Both the position numbers and the translations under genes were made by a program. Positions 28,865-37,804 of a stretch of DNA of 64,000 nucleotides are shown piece after piece (positions within the stretch are counted from its first letter, which is position 1; each line of letters begins with the position of its first letter). This DNA comes from Natrinema caseinilyticum (GTDB taxonomy: Archaea; Halobacteriota; Halobacteria; Halobacteriales; Natrialbaceae), in assembly GCF_024227435.1 (NCBI RefSeq), contig NZ_CP100445.1, positions 2,663,369-2,727,368 of the forward strand, written 5' to 3'. Below the pieces are notes generated by a model. That model saw only the letters and a list, made by a program, of their open reading frames with translations, was not told the origin of the DNA and searched no databases.

Positions 28865-31051
28865 ATGGGCCGACGCAAGAAAATCGTCCAAGAGTGTGAA
28901 CGGCTGATGGACGAACCGGAGAACATCCGGAACATCGCCATCGCCGCTCACGTCGACCACGGAAAAACGACACTTTCTGACAATCTTCTCGCCGGTGCGG
29001 GCATGATCTCCGACGAGACCGCCGGGGAACAGCTCGCGATGGACACCGAAGAAGACGAGCAGGAACGCGGGATCACCATCGACGCGGCGAACGTCTCGAT
29101 GACTCACGAGTACGAGGAGACCAATCACCTCATCAACCTCATCGACACGCCCGGTCACGTCGACTTCGGTGGCGACGTCACGCGAGCGATGCGCGCCGTC
29201 GACGGTGCGCTCGTGGTCGTCGACGCCGTCGAAGGGGCGATGCCCCAGACCGAGACGGTGCTTCGGCAGGCGCTTCGCGAGGGCGTCAAGCCGACCCTGT
29301 TCATCAACAAGGTCGACCGCCTCATTTCGGAACTGCAGGAAGGTCCCCAGGAGATGCAGGAGCGACTGCTCTCGGTCATCCGCGACGTCAACGAACTCAT
29401 CCGCGGCATGACCGAGGACATGGACGACATCGACGACTGGACGGTCTCCGTCGAAGACGGCACCGTCGGCTTCGGGTCCGCCCTCTACAAGTGGGGCGTC
29501 TCGATGCCGTCGATGCAGCGCACCGGCATGGACTTCGGCGACATCATGGAGATGGAGCGCAACGACCAGCGCCAGGAACTCCACGAGCGCACGCCGCTGT
29601 CGGACGTCGTCCTCGACATGGTCTGTGAGCACTTCCCGAACCCGGTCGACGCCCAGCCCCGCCGTATCCCGCGGATCTGGCGCGGCGACGACGAGTCCGA
29701 CCTCGCCGAGTCCATGCGTCTCGTCAATGAGGACGGCGAGGTCGTCTTCATGGTCACCGACATCTCGATGGACCCCCACGCCGGCGAAATCGCCTCCGGT
29801 CGCGTCTTCTCGGGCACCCTGGAGAAGGGCCAGGAACTCTACGTCTCCGGGACCGCGGGCAAGAACCGCGTTCAGTCCGTCGGCATCTACATGGGCGGCG
29901 AGCGCGAGGAAGTCGACGAAGTTCCCGCCGGGAACATCGCGGCCGTCACCGGCCTCAGAGACGCCATCGCCGGCTCGACCGTCTCGAGCGTCGAGATGAC
30001 GCCGTTCGAGTCGATCGAACACATCTCGGAACCGGTCATCACCAAGAGCGTGGAGGCCCAGAGCATGGACGACCTGCCGAAGCTCATCGAGACCCTTCGA
30101 CAGGTATCCAAGGAGGACCCCACCATCCAGATCACGATCAACGAGGACACCGGCGAACACCTGATCTCCGGGCAGGGCGAACTCCACCTCGAGGTCATCA
30201 CCCAGCGGATCGAGAAGAACCAGGGCATTCCGGTCAACACCGGCGAACCGATCGTCGTCTTCCGTGAGGCGCCCCAGGAGCCCAGCGATCAGGTCGAGGG
30301 CATCTCCCCGAACCGCCACAACCGCTTCTACATCTCCGTCGAGCCGATGACGGACGAGCTCGTCGACACGGTTAAGAAGGGCGAGGCGTCGATGGACATG
30401 CCCGAGCAGGAACGCCGAGAAGCCCTGCAGGACGCCGGCATGGACAAAGACGACTCCCAGAACGTCGAGCACATCCACGGCTCGAACATCCTGCTGGATC
30501 AGACGAAGGGTATCCAGCACTTGAACGAGACGATGGAGTTGTTCATCGAGGGACTCGAGGAGGCCATCGACAACGGCCCGCTGGCTAACGAGCCAGTGCA
30601 GGGGGCGCTCATCCGCCTGCACGACGCCAAGCTCCACGAGGACACCATCCACCGCGGTCCGGCACAGGTCATCCCGGCGACCCGCGAAGCCGTCCACAAG
30701 GCGCTGATCGACGCGAAGATCAAGATGCTCGAGCCGATGCAGGACGTCCGCATCGACGTGCCCAACGACCACATGGGCGCCGCCTCCGGCGAGATTCAGG
30801 GCCGACGCGGCCGCGTCGACGACATGTACCAGGAAGGCGACCTCATGGTCGTCGAGGGCATCGCGCCCGTCGGCGAGATGATCGGCTTCGCCTCCGACAT
30901 CCGCTCTGCGACCGAGGGGCGGGCCTCCTGGAACACCGAAAACGCCGGCTTCGAGGTCATGTCCGACTCGCTCCAGCGCGAGAAGATCATGGAGATCCGC
31001 GAGCGCAAGGGCATGAAACTCGAGTTGCCGCCGAGCGTCGATTACATATAG
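28865..31051 (+). CDS. fusA: Translation elongation factor EF-2
   Basis: A 728-residue archaeal EF-2, the GTPase that translocates the ribosome. The P-loop AHVDHGKTT is at about residues 28-36, the switch region [10 protein letters not shown] and the G3 motif DTPGHVDF follow, and the G4 motif is NKVDR. The C-terminal domain contains the diphthamide-loop block [11 protein letters not shown], where the His is the site of diphthamide modification (near residue 600). The start at 28865 is the family start ([17 protein letters not shown]). EF-1alpha and S10, which commonly accompany it in the archaeal str cluster, are absent downstream. Confidence 0.97.
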   Translation: MGRRKKIVQECERLMDEPENIRNIAIAAHVDHGKTTLSDNLLAGAGMISDETAGEQLAMDTEEDEQERGITIDAANVSMTHEYEETNHLINLIDTPGHVDFGGDVTRAMRAVDGALVVVDAVEGAMPQTETVLRQALREGVKPTLFINKVDRLISELQEGPQEMQERLLSVIRDVNELIRGMTEDMDDIDDWTVSVEDGTVGFGSALYKWGVSMPSMQRTGMDFGDIMEMERNDQRQELHERTPLSDVVLDMVCEHFPNPVDAQPRRIPRIWRGDDESDLAESMRLVNEDGEVVFMVTDISMDPHAGEIASGRVFSGTLEKGQELYVSGTAGKNRVQSVGIYMGGEREEVDEVPAGNIAAVTGLRDAIAGSTVSSVEMTPFESIEHISEPVITKSVEAQSMDDLPKLIETLRQVSKEDPTIQITINEDTGEHLISGQGELHLEVITQRIEKNQGIPVNTGEPIVVFREAPQEPSDQVEGISPNRHNRFYISVEPMTDELVDTVKKGEASMDMPEQERREALQDAGMDKDDSQNVEHIHGSNILLDQTKGIQHLNETMELFIEGLEEAIDNGPLANEPVQGALIRLHDAKLHEDTIHRGPAQVIPATREAVHKALIDAKIKMLEPMQDVRIDVPNDHMGAASGEIQGRRGRVDDMYQEGDLMVVEGIAPVGEMIGFASDIRSATEGRASWNTENAGFEVMSDSLQREKIMEIRERKGMKLELPPSVDYI

Positions 31052-31192
31052 AAACGGTTCCGATTTATCGCGTCTCTTTTCCGTACCGGACGACGCCTTC
31101 CATCAGGTATCGGTGCGTCTGCCCCGGTTTAGCGACCCCTGTACCGTGCGAAGCGGGGAACGCTTTTGACTCTGTAAATCCAATTTTACGAC

Positions 31193-31426
31193 ATGGCCAA
31201 GATGATCCGCGTTCCCGACGAGTATCACGCGTGGGTGAAAGCCCACAATCGGGACGGAGAGACCATGTTCGAGACGTTACGTCGATTGACTCGAGAGCCA
31301 GACCCGGAAGCCCTTGTAGGGATTCTGTCGTCCGAGGAGGTCGAAGCGGCACGTCAGGCGGCGGAATGCTTCGGTGGACGTGACGAAGAGCGGCTGAAAC
31401 GAGCGCGAGAGGCGTTCGAGGAGTGA
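31193..31426 (+). CDS. VapB-type antitoxin
   Basis: A 77-residue acidic protein (MAKMIRVPDEYHAWVKAHN) with a predicted beta-alpha-alpha DNA-binding start and a charged C-terminal helix (EERLKRAREAFEE), as in VapB antitoxins. The ATG at 31193 lies about 27 bases after a gcttttgac box. The last codon and stop overlap the GTG start of the next gene, so the two are translated together, the classic arrangement of toxin-antitoxin pairs. Confidence 0.82.
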   Translation: MAKMIRVPDEYHAWVKAHNRDGETMFETLRRLTREPDPEALVGILSSEEVEAARQAAECFGGRDEERLKRAREAFEE

Positions 31427-31818
31427 TTCTCGATACATCGTATCTATTCGACCTGATGGACGGAAACCCTGCAGCGATTCAAAAGGGGCACGATCTAACC
31501 GGCCGTGGCGAGGTCCAGTGGCTTCCATCACCGGTCGTCGCCGAAGTGTACTACGGTGTCGCGTATACGAAGAGCGATGACGAACGGCGGCGCGTGCGGA
31601 ACGCGTTGCTTGGATATCCGAGAGTAGACATCGACGAAGAGATTGCTCGCACGGCCAGTATCCTCCTCGCGGAAGCCGATAGGAACGCAGACGGTAACAG
31701 CGGCGTCGAGACGAACGATGCGTACATCGGTGCGGTCGCCGAGGTCATCGACGACGCCGTATTGACCGCGAATCCTGTAGACTTCGAGCAGCTCGGAGTC
31801 GCCGTCGAACTGTACTGA
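31423..31818 (+). CDS. VapC-type PIN-domain toxin
   Basis: A 131-residue PIN-domain ribonuclease. The first acidic residue is Asp4 in MILDTSYLFDL; later conserved residues lie in SPVVAEVYYG (Glu) and the C-terminal NDAYIGAVAEV and TANPVDFEQL regions. VapC toxins cleave tRNA or rRNA and are held inactive by VapB; the target is unknown here. It starts with GTG at 31423, within the antitoxin stop (a 4-base GTGA overlap). Full length and apparently intact, unlike the second PIN gene at 34576. Confidence 0.85.
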   Translation: MILDTSYLFDLMDGNPAAIQKGHDLTGRGEVQWLPSPVVAEVYYGVAYTKSDDERRRVRNALLGYPRVDIDEEIARTASILLAEADRNADGNSGVETNDAYIGAVAEVIDDAVLTANPVDFEQLGVAVELY

Positions 31819-31834
31819 CGGTAGCAGCTTCTGC

Positions 31835-33214
31835 TTACTCCCGCTCGCCGGCCCCCAACGCGCTCTCGCCGACTTTCTCGTGTCCCTCGATGACCTCCTT
31901 GTCGCCCATATACGGCCGGAGCGCCTCGGGAATCGTCACCGTCCCGTTCTCGTTCTGGTAGTACTCGAGGATGGCCACCATGACCCGCGGAATCGCGAGC
32001 CCGGAGGCGTTCAAGGTGTGCAGATACTCGGCCGATTCGTGGCGCTCGGGGCGGTAGCGCAGGCCGGCCCGGCGAGCCTGGAAGTCCTCGAAGTTCGAGG
32101 CCGAGGAGACCTCGAGCCAGCGGCCGCCCTCGTCGGGGCCGTCGTCCATGTCGTCGCCGGGGGCCCAGACCTCGATGTCGTAGGTCTTGGCGCTGGCGAA
32201 GGTCAGATCCCCGGTACAGAGTTCGAGGATGCGGTAGGGGAGTTCGAGCCGTTTGAGAACTTCCTCGGCCTCCTCGAGGAGGGTCTCGAGCCGGTCGTCG
32301 CTTTCCTCGGGGTCGACGAAGTTGACGAGTTCGACCTTGTTGAACTGGTGGACGCGGACGATGCCGCGGGTTTCGGTGCCGTGTTCGCCGGCCTCGCGCC
32401 GGAAGTTCGGCGTGTACGCCTGGTGTTTGAGCGGGAGGTCGTCCGCCAGGAGGATCTCGTTTGCGTACATGTTGGTGACGGGAACCTCCGCCGTGGGGCA
32501 GAGCCAGAGATCCTCGTCGTCGTATTCCTCCTCGTTGCTGCCGCCGAGTCTGTAGGCGTCGTCGGCGAACTTCGGCAGTTGGCCGGTGCCGCGCATGGAC
32601 GCGCTCTTGACCGGAACCGGCGGAAACAGGTCGACGTATCCCTGCTCGCGGTGGACGTCCATCATGAACTGGATCAGGGCGTGTTCGAGGCGGGCGCCGT
32701 CGCCCTTGAGGAAGTAAAAGCCCGAGCCGGTCGTCTTGGCGGCGCGTTCCTCGTCGATGACGTCCAGTTCCTCGCCGAGGTCGTAGTGGGGCGTCACCTC
32801 GTCGGGGAGATCGCGCAGGTCGTCGAAGCCCCAGCGCCTGGCTTCGACGTTGTGGCGCTCGTCGAGCCCCAACGGGACGCTCTCGTGGGGGATCTGCGGG
32901 ATCTCGAGCATCCGCTCTCGGAGCTCGTCCTGGAGCTCGGCGCCTTCCGATTCGACGTCCTCGATTTCGGATTTGAGTTCCCGCGAGCGCTCGAGGGCTT
33001 CCTCTCGCTCTTCGTCTTTCCCTTCGGCCACGAGCGCCCCGATCTTCTTGGTTATCTGGTTGCGTTCGTGGCGGAGGTCGTCACCGCGCGCTTTCAGTTC
33101 GCGCCAGCGTTCGTCGATTTCGAGTACCTCGTCGACGTCGACGTCGGCTCCGCGGTTCTCGAGGGCGTCGCGTACCTCGTCGGGATGTTCGCGCAGATAC
33201 GTCCGATCGAGCAT
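31835..33214 (-). CDS. serS: Seryl-tRNA synthetase
   Basis: A 459-residue class II synthetase of the bacterial type that charges tRNA-Ser. The N-terminal coiled-coil tRNA-binding arm spans about residues 30-110 (ERWRELKARGDDLRHERNQ). The catalytic domain shows YTPNFRREAGEHG (motif 2 region), the active-site block WLEVSSASNFEDFQARR, and the end motif NASGLAIPRVMVAILEYYQ (motif 3). An acidic insert (SNEEEYDDEDLW) is typical for haloarchaea. It is convergent with the toxin gene 16 bases away. Confidence 0.97.
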   Translation of the reverse strand: MLDRTYLREHPDEVRDALENRGADVDVDEVLEIDERWRELKARGDDLRHERNQITKKIGALVAEGKDEEREEALERSRELKSEIEDVESEGAELQDELRERMLEIPQIPHESVPLGLDERHNVEARRWGFDDLRDLPDEVTPHYDLGEELDVIDEERAAKTTGSGFYFLKGDGARLEHALIQFMMDVHREQGYVDLFPPVPVKSASMRGTGQLPKFADDAYRLGGSNEEEYDDEDLWLCPTAEVPVTNMYANEILLADDLPLKHQAYTPNFRREAGEHGTETRGIVRVHQFNKVELVNFVDPEESDDRLETLLEEAEEVLKRLELPYRILELCTGDLTFASAKTYDIEVWAPGDDMDDGPDEGGRWLEVSSASNFEDFQARRAGLRYRPERHESAEYLHTLNASGLAIPRVMVAILEYYQNENGTVTIPEALRPYMGDKEVIEGHEKVGESALGAGERE

Positions 33215-33339
33215 TGGTCTTGCTCGTGCGTTCTCTGTGCCCGGCCAAAACCGTGTCGGAAGGTCGCGTCGTCCGTTCGATGGCCGACGACGGCCGACGG
33301 CGGGAAACGCTTTTTCCGCGGGGCTTCGTCTCTCGGGGT

Positions 33340-34554
33340 ATGGACCCGCTCGAGGGCGAGACGCCGTCGGCCCCGATCGAGTACGAGCCGGTCAGCGTCA
33401 AGGACGTACTCGTGGAGATGAAAGACACCGCGGAGCTGCTGATCGACCTCTCGTACTCGGCGGTCCTCCACCGGAGCGAGGAGCTCGCGACGGAAGTGCT
33501 CCGACTGGAAGAGCGGATGGATGTCCTCGAACTCCGCGCGCGGATGAGCCTCCTGATGGCCGCCAGAAAGCCGGCCGACGCGGAACAGCTCGCGCCCGTG
33601 CTGGGAATCGTCGGCGCTGCGGACGGGATCAGCGACGCCGCCGGCGACATCGCGAAGATCGTCCTCGACGAGACGGGACTGCCCGACGCGATGCGAGCGG
33701 CGTTGCCCGAGGCGGCGGAGACGCTGGTTCGAGGCGTCGTCGCCCCGGACTCGCCCTATGCGGGTCGAACCCTCCGGGACATCGACCTCGAGTCCGAGAC
33801 GGGCGTCCGCGCGATCGCGCTTCGCCGGGGCAGCGACTGGTTGCTCAATCCGGGACCGAACACGCAGATCGAGCCCGACGACGTGGCGCTTTTGCGAGGC
33901 CCCGACTCGTCGATCGGGGAGGTCTACGAGACGTTGACCGGCGAGGGCTACGAAGCACCGATCGTCGAGACGCCGGATATCGACGACCTGGAGCGGGCCG
34001 TCGACACGATCGTCCACATGAAGGACTTCTCCGAACTGGCGGTCGATCTGGCCTACAGCAGCGTGCTGTTCGACAGCGAGGAACTCGCGGAGGAGGTCCG
34101 CAACATCGAGGTCGAAGTCGACGCGATGCAGTCCCGGTTCGAGGCCTGGACGCTCCGGGCAGCCGCCGACGCGGCGGATCCGATCGTCTTGCGCGGATTG
34201 ATACAGTTGGGAACCAGTACGGAGGGGATCAGCGACGCGGCGATCGAGATAAGCGAGGGCGTCCTTCGAGACATCGACGTCCACCCGGTCGTCCAGCAGG
34301 CCGTCCAGGAGAGCGACGAGATCATCACCCGCGTCGCGGTCGAACCGGGGAGCGACCTCGACGGCACCGCGGTGACGGCAGGCGTCCCCGACGCGGACTC
34401 GACGATGTCGGTGATCGCCATCCGCCGGCCCGATGACGGCTGGCTGCTGGTCGCGGACGCCGACGCCGAGTTGCGCGGCGGCGACGTGCTCATCTCGAAG
34501 GGAACGCGGACGGCCGCGGCCGCGTTTCGCGAGTTGGCGTCGGCGACGTCGTGA
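33340..34554 (+). CDS. Tandem PhoU / RCK-C domain protein (ion-transport regulator)
   Basis: A 404-residue soluble protein made of two repeats. Each has a helical PhoU-like half (MKDTAELLIDLSYSAVLHRSEELA at about residue 28; MKDFSELAVDLAYSSVLFDSEELA at about 228) followed by an RCK/TrkA-C domain ending in PDDVALLRG and GGDVLISKG. The two halves are clearly homologous, so it arose by internal duplication. RCK-C domains bind ligands and gate K+ or other ion channels; the protein has no membrane part, so it should act on a separate channel. The start at 33340 gives a natural Met; the reading from 33214 overlaps the serS start. Confidence 0.75.
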   Translation: MDPLEGETPSAPIEYEPVSVKDVLVEMKDTAELLIDLSYSAVLHRSEELATEVLRLEERMDVLELRARMSLLMAARKPADAEQLAPVLGIVGAADGISDAAGDIAKIVLDETGLPDAMRAALPEAAETLVRGVVAPDSPYAGRTLRDIDLESETGVRAIALRRGSDWLLNPGPNTQIEPDDVALLRGPDSSIGEVYETLTGEGYEAPIVETPDIDDLERAVDTIVHMKDFSELAVDLAYSSVLFDSEELAEEVRNIEVEVDAMQSRFEAWTLRAAADAADPIVLRGLIQLGTSTEGISDAAIEISEGVLRDIDVHPVVQQAVQESDEIITRVAVEPGSDLDGTAVTAGVPDADSTMSVIAIRRPDDGWLLVADADAELRGGDVLISKGTRTAAAAFRELASATS

Positions 34555-34575
34555 CCGTCCGTCGCCCTGAGACGG

Positions 34576-34884
34576 TCAGGCAAACGGATTGCTCGGAGTG
34601 GCCAGTCGAACGAGTCCACCGATGGCGTCGAAGTCGACTCGAGGCGCGTGGCTGATCTCGAAGTGTGTCCCTTCGACGAGCCGGTCGAGCATCGCGTTCG
34701 CTGCGTCGGAGCCGAGCTTTTCTCGAGTCAGATTCAGCGTTTCGGCGAGGACGTAATTCGTCACGGTCGCGTCCGGGAGCTCGCCGTGGTCGACGCCGCG
34801 GACGATATCTCGTGCCGTCTCGTGGTACTCATCACGGACACTGGCAGTGGCGAAGAGAACGTTCGTATCCAGGAGGATCGGCAT
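34576..34884 (-). CDS. PIN-domain toxin with probable internal deletion
   Basis: A 102-residue PIN-family protein, shorter than the usual 130-150. It starts normally (MPILLDTNVLFATA, Asp6; TNYVLAETLNLTREKLG, Glu48), but after THFEISH it jumps to RVDFDAIGGLVRLATPSNPFA, which is the normal C-terminal tail of this PIN subfamily. The usual segment carrying the third and fourth acidic residues (a D in the central helix and DDDFD region) is missing, so the nuclease is probably inactive. No frame change occurs. It lies downstream of the AbrB-type antitoxin at 34967-35179 and is separated from it by a palindrome that fills the gap. Confidence 0.75.
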   Translation of the reverse strand: MPILLDTNVLFATASVRDEYHETARDIVRGVDHGELPDATVTNYVLAETLNLTREKLGSDAANAMLDRLVEGTHFEISHAPRVDFDAIGGLVRLATPSNPFA

Positions 34885-34886
34885 TC

Positions 34887-34967
34887 ATACGGACTACTGT
34901 AAGTTATTACCGGCGCAACCGCGACCGTCCTGCGGTTGCACCGGCAAATCGTTACAGCAGACCGTAT
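34887..34967. repeat. Imperfect palindrome (36-base arms) between antitoxin and PIN toxin
   Basis: Left arm 34887-34922 (begins atacggactactgtaa) and right arm 34932-34967 are reverse complements at 28 of 36 positions, with a 9-base loop. The palindrome exactly fills the space between the antitoxin stop codon and the toxin start, so it could be a small insertion or a post-transcriptional hairpin. Confidence 0.75.
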
Positions 34968-35179
34968 CACTCGTCACCGAACTCGGCTTCGACCTCGACT
35001 GCGTTCGTGTGTCCCGCGTCGACCGGCTCGAAGTCATCGAACACGCCTTCGCGCTGGTGTACGATCTCGACGGCCAACGTCTCGTCCTCGGTGACGTTCC
35101 AGCGGAGCTTATCACCGGCGTCGATACCGAGGTGGCGACGAATCTCCGCAGGGATCGTACCCATTCCGTGGTCGCTCAC
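34967..35179 (-). CDS. AbrB/SpoVT-type antitoxin
   Basis: A 70-residue AbrB-fold DNA-binding antitoxin (DHGMGTIPAEIRRHLGIDAGDKLRW) that should neutralise and auto-repress its PIN partner. Its GTG start at 35179 is used because no ATG is in frame; codons upstream continue in frame as an AEDTPEEPK-like segment resembling the N-terminus of relatives, so the true start could be a non-standard codon further upstream. The partner toxin follows on the same strand after an 82-base palindrome-filled gap. Confidence 0.72.
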   Translation of the reverse strand: MSDHGMGTIPAEIRRHLGIDAGDKLRWNVTEDETLAVEIVHQREGVFDDFEPVDAGHTNAVEVEAEFGDE

Positions 35180-35268
35180 TTTGGGCTCTTCGGGGGTATC
35201 TTCGGCGGCCGTACATGTCGATACAGGCGTTGTCGCCGTACGTGTTTCTCTACAAGTGGCTACGAAAT

Positions 35269-35904
35269 TCAGTTCAACACGACGAGCGCGACCCCCGAGA
35301 GGACGATCACCCCGAGAATATCACAGAGGTTCGTCACCACCGGGATCGTCGTGTCGTCCGGGTCGAGCCCCCGGGTGTACGAAATGTACGTCGCGACGAG
35401 GCTCAACAGGATCGCGATCACGGCCAGCAGCATGCCGCTGACGATCGAGATGACGAGCAGATCGACGAGGGCCATCGGTTGGGCGATAATCCGGCCGACG
35501 AGCCAGGCCGCGACGCCGAGTACCGAAAAGACGGTCGCCGCCAGTCCCAGGATCGCCGTCACGTTCGTCCACAGCACTTCGTCCCGCGGATCGAACTCGA
35601 GCAGGCCCAGGTGGAGCCGTGTCGAGAGCCGCGAGGAGAGGATCGCACCGAGGTTGCCACCCATCCCGATCATCACGGGGACGAGGACCAGCAACGTCGG
35701 ATTGCCGAGGTATGTCTGTTGGAGTTCCTCGAGGATGTACCCCGATCCCATCTCGAGCATCGAGAGGGCGATCAGGATCGGGAGCATCGTGCCCACGATG
35801 CTACGGATTGACCAGGCGTCGAGTGAGTCGTCCGAACCTGCGGCGTCGAGCGAGTCGATCTCGTCGTCGGCGTCGAGCGGGCCCTCTGAACCCGCCTCGG
35901 CCAT
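35269..35904 (-). CDS. MgtE-type Mg2+ transporter membrane protein, second of pair
   Basis: A 211-residue protein with five predicted membrane helices (about residues 38-55, 70-88, 110-135, 140-165 and 188-210) and an acidic N-terminal tail (MAEAGSEGPLDADDE). It resembles the integral membrane domain of MgtE/SLC41A, with the loop pattern GMGGNLGAILSSRLSTRLHLG at about residue 80 and DPDDTTIPVVTNLCD near the end. The conventional MgtE cytosolic N and CBS domains are missing, so the two small genes may assemble a divided transporter. Its ATG shares one base with the stop codon of the upstream partner. Confidence 0.72.
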   Translation of the reverse strand: MAEAGSEGPLDADDEIDSLDAAGSDDSLDAWSIRSIVGTMLPILIALSMLEMGSGYILEELQQTYLGNPTLLVLVPVMIGMGGNLGAILSSRLSTRLHLGLLEFDPRDEVLWTNVTAILGLAATVFSVLGVAAWLVGRIIAQPMALVDLLVISIVSGMLLAVIAILLSLVATYISYTRGLDPDDTTIPVVTNLCDILGVIVLSGVALVVLN

Positions 35905-36479
35905 CAGAATATCACCCCGGCCACGGTCAGCGCGATGAAGAGGAAGAAGACGCCGAAGAAGTCGCCGAGCGTGGTGACGATCGGACCGATGAGGTTGTCG
36001 GGATCGAGGCCGTACTCGTAGCTCGCGAAGACGAGCGTCAGCATGCCGAAGATCAACGTCGTGGATGTCAGGACGCCCGAGAGCAGCATGATCGAGACGA
36101 GTTCGACGAGCCTGGCGGATTCCCGTCCCAGCACTTGTAGGATCCCCCACGAGAGAACGGCGATGAACACCGAGACGCTGATCCCGTTGATGTAGGAGGC
36201 CGCGATCGCGTTGACCAGTCGCCGATCCCGCGAGAACTCGGGATCGATCATCCCCTGGTGGAGTCCGCTCGAGATGCGCGCCCCGAGCGCGCCGTAGACG
36301 TTCCCGCGGGTCGCGAGGAACGCGGGCAGCAGCAACAGCATGCCGGGAAACCGTTCGAACCCGCTCGTCATCCCCTCGGAACCGAGGACCGACCCCGCGA
36401 AGATCCCGCCGGCGAGGCTGACCACGAGGATCGGCAGCGACTCGCGGTAGATGCGCCACGCGGATTGGCGAGCCTCCAT
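35904..36479 (-). CDS. MgtE-type Mg2+ transporter membrane protein, first of pair
   Basis: A 191-residue protein with five predicted membrane helices. It is homologous to its partner at 35269: FLATRGNVYGALGARISSGLHQG matches the partner's GGNLGAILSSRLSTRLHLG, and LDPDNLIGPIVTTLGDFFG matches its C-terminal loop. The pair is therefore probably a gene-duplicated heterodimer. The family transports Mg2+ or other divalent cations. The stop overlaps the second gene's start by one base, so they are co-translated. Confidence 0.75.
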   Translation of the reverse strand: MEARQSAWRIYRESLPILVVSLAGGIFAGSVLGSEGMTSGFERFPGMLLLLPAFLATRGNVYGALGARISSGLHQGMIDPEFSRDRRLVNAIAASYINGISVSVFIAVLSWGILQVLGRESARLVELVSIMLLSGVLTSTTLIFGMLTLVFASYEYGLDPDNLIGPIVTTLGDFFGVFFLFIALTVAGVIF

Positions 36480-36620
36480 AGCGGCGTATTACGAAGTCCG
36501 AACATAAACCTACCGCGGGTCGAACGCGTTCCGATCGCTCGAAGCCGTGGGGATTGCTACCGCTCCTGAACGAATGCGAACGTGTCCCATCCCCTCGGGA
36601 GATGCGGTCCGAGCGGGCTC

Positions 36621-37064
36621 TCAGAGGGGTGTGACCGCGACGAGGCCCAGGGCGAGACCGATGGCCGCGAGCGAACACGCGAGGTTGGCGGTGGCGTTGC
36701 CGACGGCGAGGGCGCGATCCCCGCGCTCGTAGAGGCGAACCGTTTCGACCGAAAAAGACGAGAAGGTCGTAAACGAGCCGCAGATCCCGGTGCCGACGAG
36801 TTGCAGCAGCGATTCTCCCGCGCCCGCGAAAACGGCCAGCCCGAAGACGAAACTGCCGACGACGTTGACCACCAACGTCGAAAGCGGAAACCGGGCGCTC
36901 GAGACCCGACTCGAGACGCGTCTGCCGACCCAGTGACGAAAGACGGCACCGATCGCGCCGCCGGTCCCGACGACGTGGGCCGGTTCGGGGTCGAGCGTGA
37001 GGACACCGTTAGCGATCGGCCAGTGAAGGAGACCACCGGTGACGATCGGGTCACTCGCGCTCAC
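36621..37064 (-). CDS. crcB: CrcB-family fluoride channel subunit, second of pair
   Basis: A 147-residue membrane protein of the Fluc/CrcB family that exports fluoride. Family signatures are GGAIGAVFRHWV (about residues 35-46), LVVNVVGSFVFG (about 64-75) with the conserved Asn, and GICGSFTTFSSFSVE (about 93-107), the Phe-box region. A 21-residue segment before the first helix is longer than usual. It overlaps the upstream crcB by 4 bases. Confidence 0.92.
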   Translation of the reverse strand: MSASDPIVTGGLLHWPIANGVLTLDPEPAHVVGTGGAIGAVFRHWVGRRVSSRVSSARFPLSTLVVNVVGSFVFGLAVFAGAGESLLQLVGTGICGSFTTFSSFSVETVRLYERGDRALAVGNATANLACSLAAIGLALGLVAVTPL

Positions 37065-37468
37065 GCCGTCTCACCTCGAGCGGGGCGGGGCTCTTCGACT
37101 CGGCGCGCGATCGTCCGCCCGACGAGGACGCCCGCGATCCCGAGGCCGTAGTTCGCCGCGACGATTCCGGCGATAGCGAGCGGTCCCGTCGCGAGCGCGG
37201 TTTGCAGCGCGAACGTACTGTAGGTCGTCAGCGAAGAGAGAAAGCCGGTCGCGAAAACGGTCCGCGTCCGCCCCCCGATGTGGCCCGCGTACTCGGCTTC
37301 GTAGACCAGAAAGCCGAGAACGGCGCTCCCGAGGGCATTGACGACGACGATCGAGGGGACCTCCGGGAGCGCTCCCATCGCGAACAACCGGAGGTTCGAG
37401 CCGGCGAAGCCGCCGACCGCGACGAGTGCGAGCGTCTCGAGTCGAACGAGGGGATGATCGGCTGGCAT
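37061..37468 (-). CDS. crcB: CrcB-family fluoride channel subunit, first of pair
   Basis: A 135-residue CrcB homologue with GGFAGSNLRLFAMG, VVVNALGSAVLGFLV and FLSSLTTYSTFALQ signature segments. Two different CrcB genes in one operon usually encode oppositely oriented subunits of a heterodimeric fluoride channel; that orientation is inferred here, not visible. The start at 37468 is chosen (MPADHPLVRLE); the longer reading from 37657 has no family-like sequence. Confidence 0.9.
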   Translation of the reverse strand: MPADHPLVRLETLALVAVGGFAGSNLRLFAMGALPEVPSIVVVNALGSAVLGFLVYEAEYAGHIGGRTRTVFATGFLSSLTTYSTFALQTALATGPLAIAGIVAANYGLGIAGVLVGRTIARRVEEPRPARGETA

Positions 37469-37804
37469 AGCTGGCTGGTGACGTGGGGCCGTCAGCCGAC
37501 CGTCGCTCGGTCCGCTGGGGCGTGGCGTATCGGAACTGCGTCGATGCCACAACTCTTGCGGATCGCCCGGCGGTTGGATCGGGCGGCCCCCATCGCCCGG
37601 ATATCCCTCGACTCTCGACGGACCGGCATGAGCGTTGCGAAACCCTGTCCACTGCACCCGCCGTTCGCCGGCCGATTTCTTCGGTCGTTCGCTGGTCGAT
37701 TTCCGCCGTCGCTCGCCGGCCCGGATGCCCGAGTCGATCCTCGCTCGCCCGCAGTCGACCGCGGAAGGAAAAGACCCAAGGTTAGACTGCCTCTAAACCG
37801 AGCC
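37469..37804. other. Divergent intergenic region crcB-CDF
   Basis: The 336 bases have no convincing gene. I looked for a fluoride riboswitch in front of crcB and cannot recognise one. The stretch carries repeated gccgg-rich motifs only. Confidence 0.4.

Noticed and set aside
28433-30772. 779-residue antisense ORF across EF-2
   Set aside because: It is in the complementary frame of EF-2; no start, promoter or motif supports it.
31880-33421. 513-residue antisense ORF across serS
   Set aside because: Complement of the seryl-tRNA synthetase gene, no recognisable domain.
37469-37804. Fluoride riboswitch in front of the crcB pair
   Set aside because: I looked for the conserved crcB-motif elements and could not find them.
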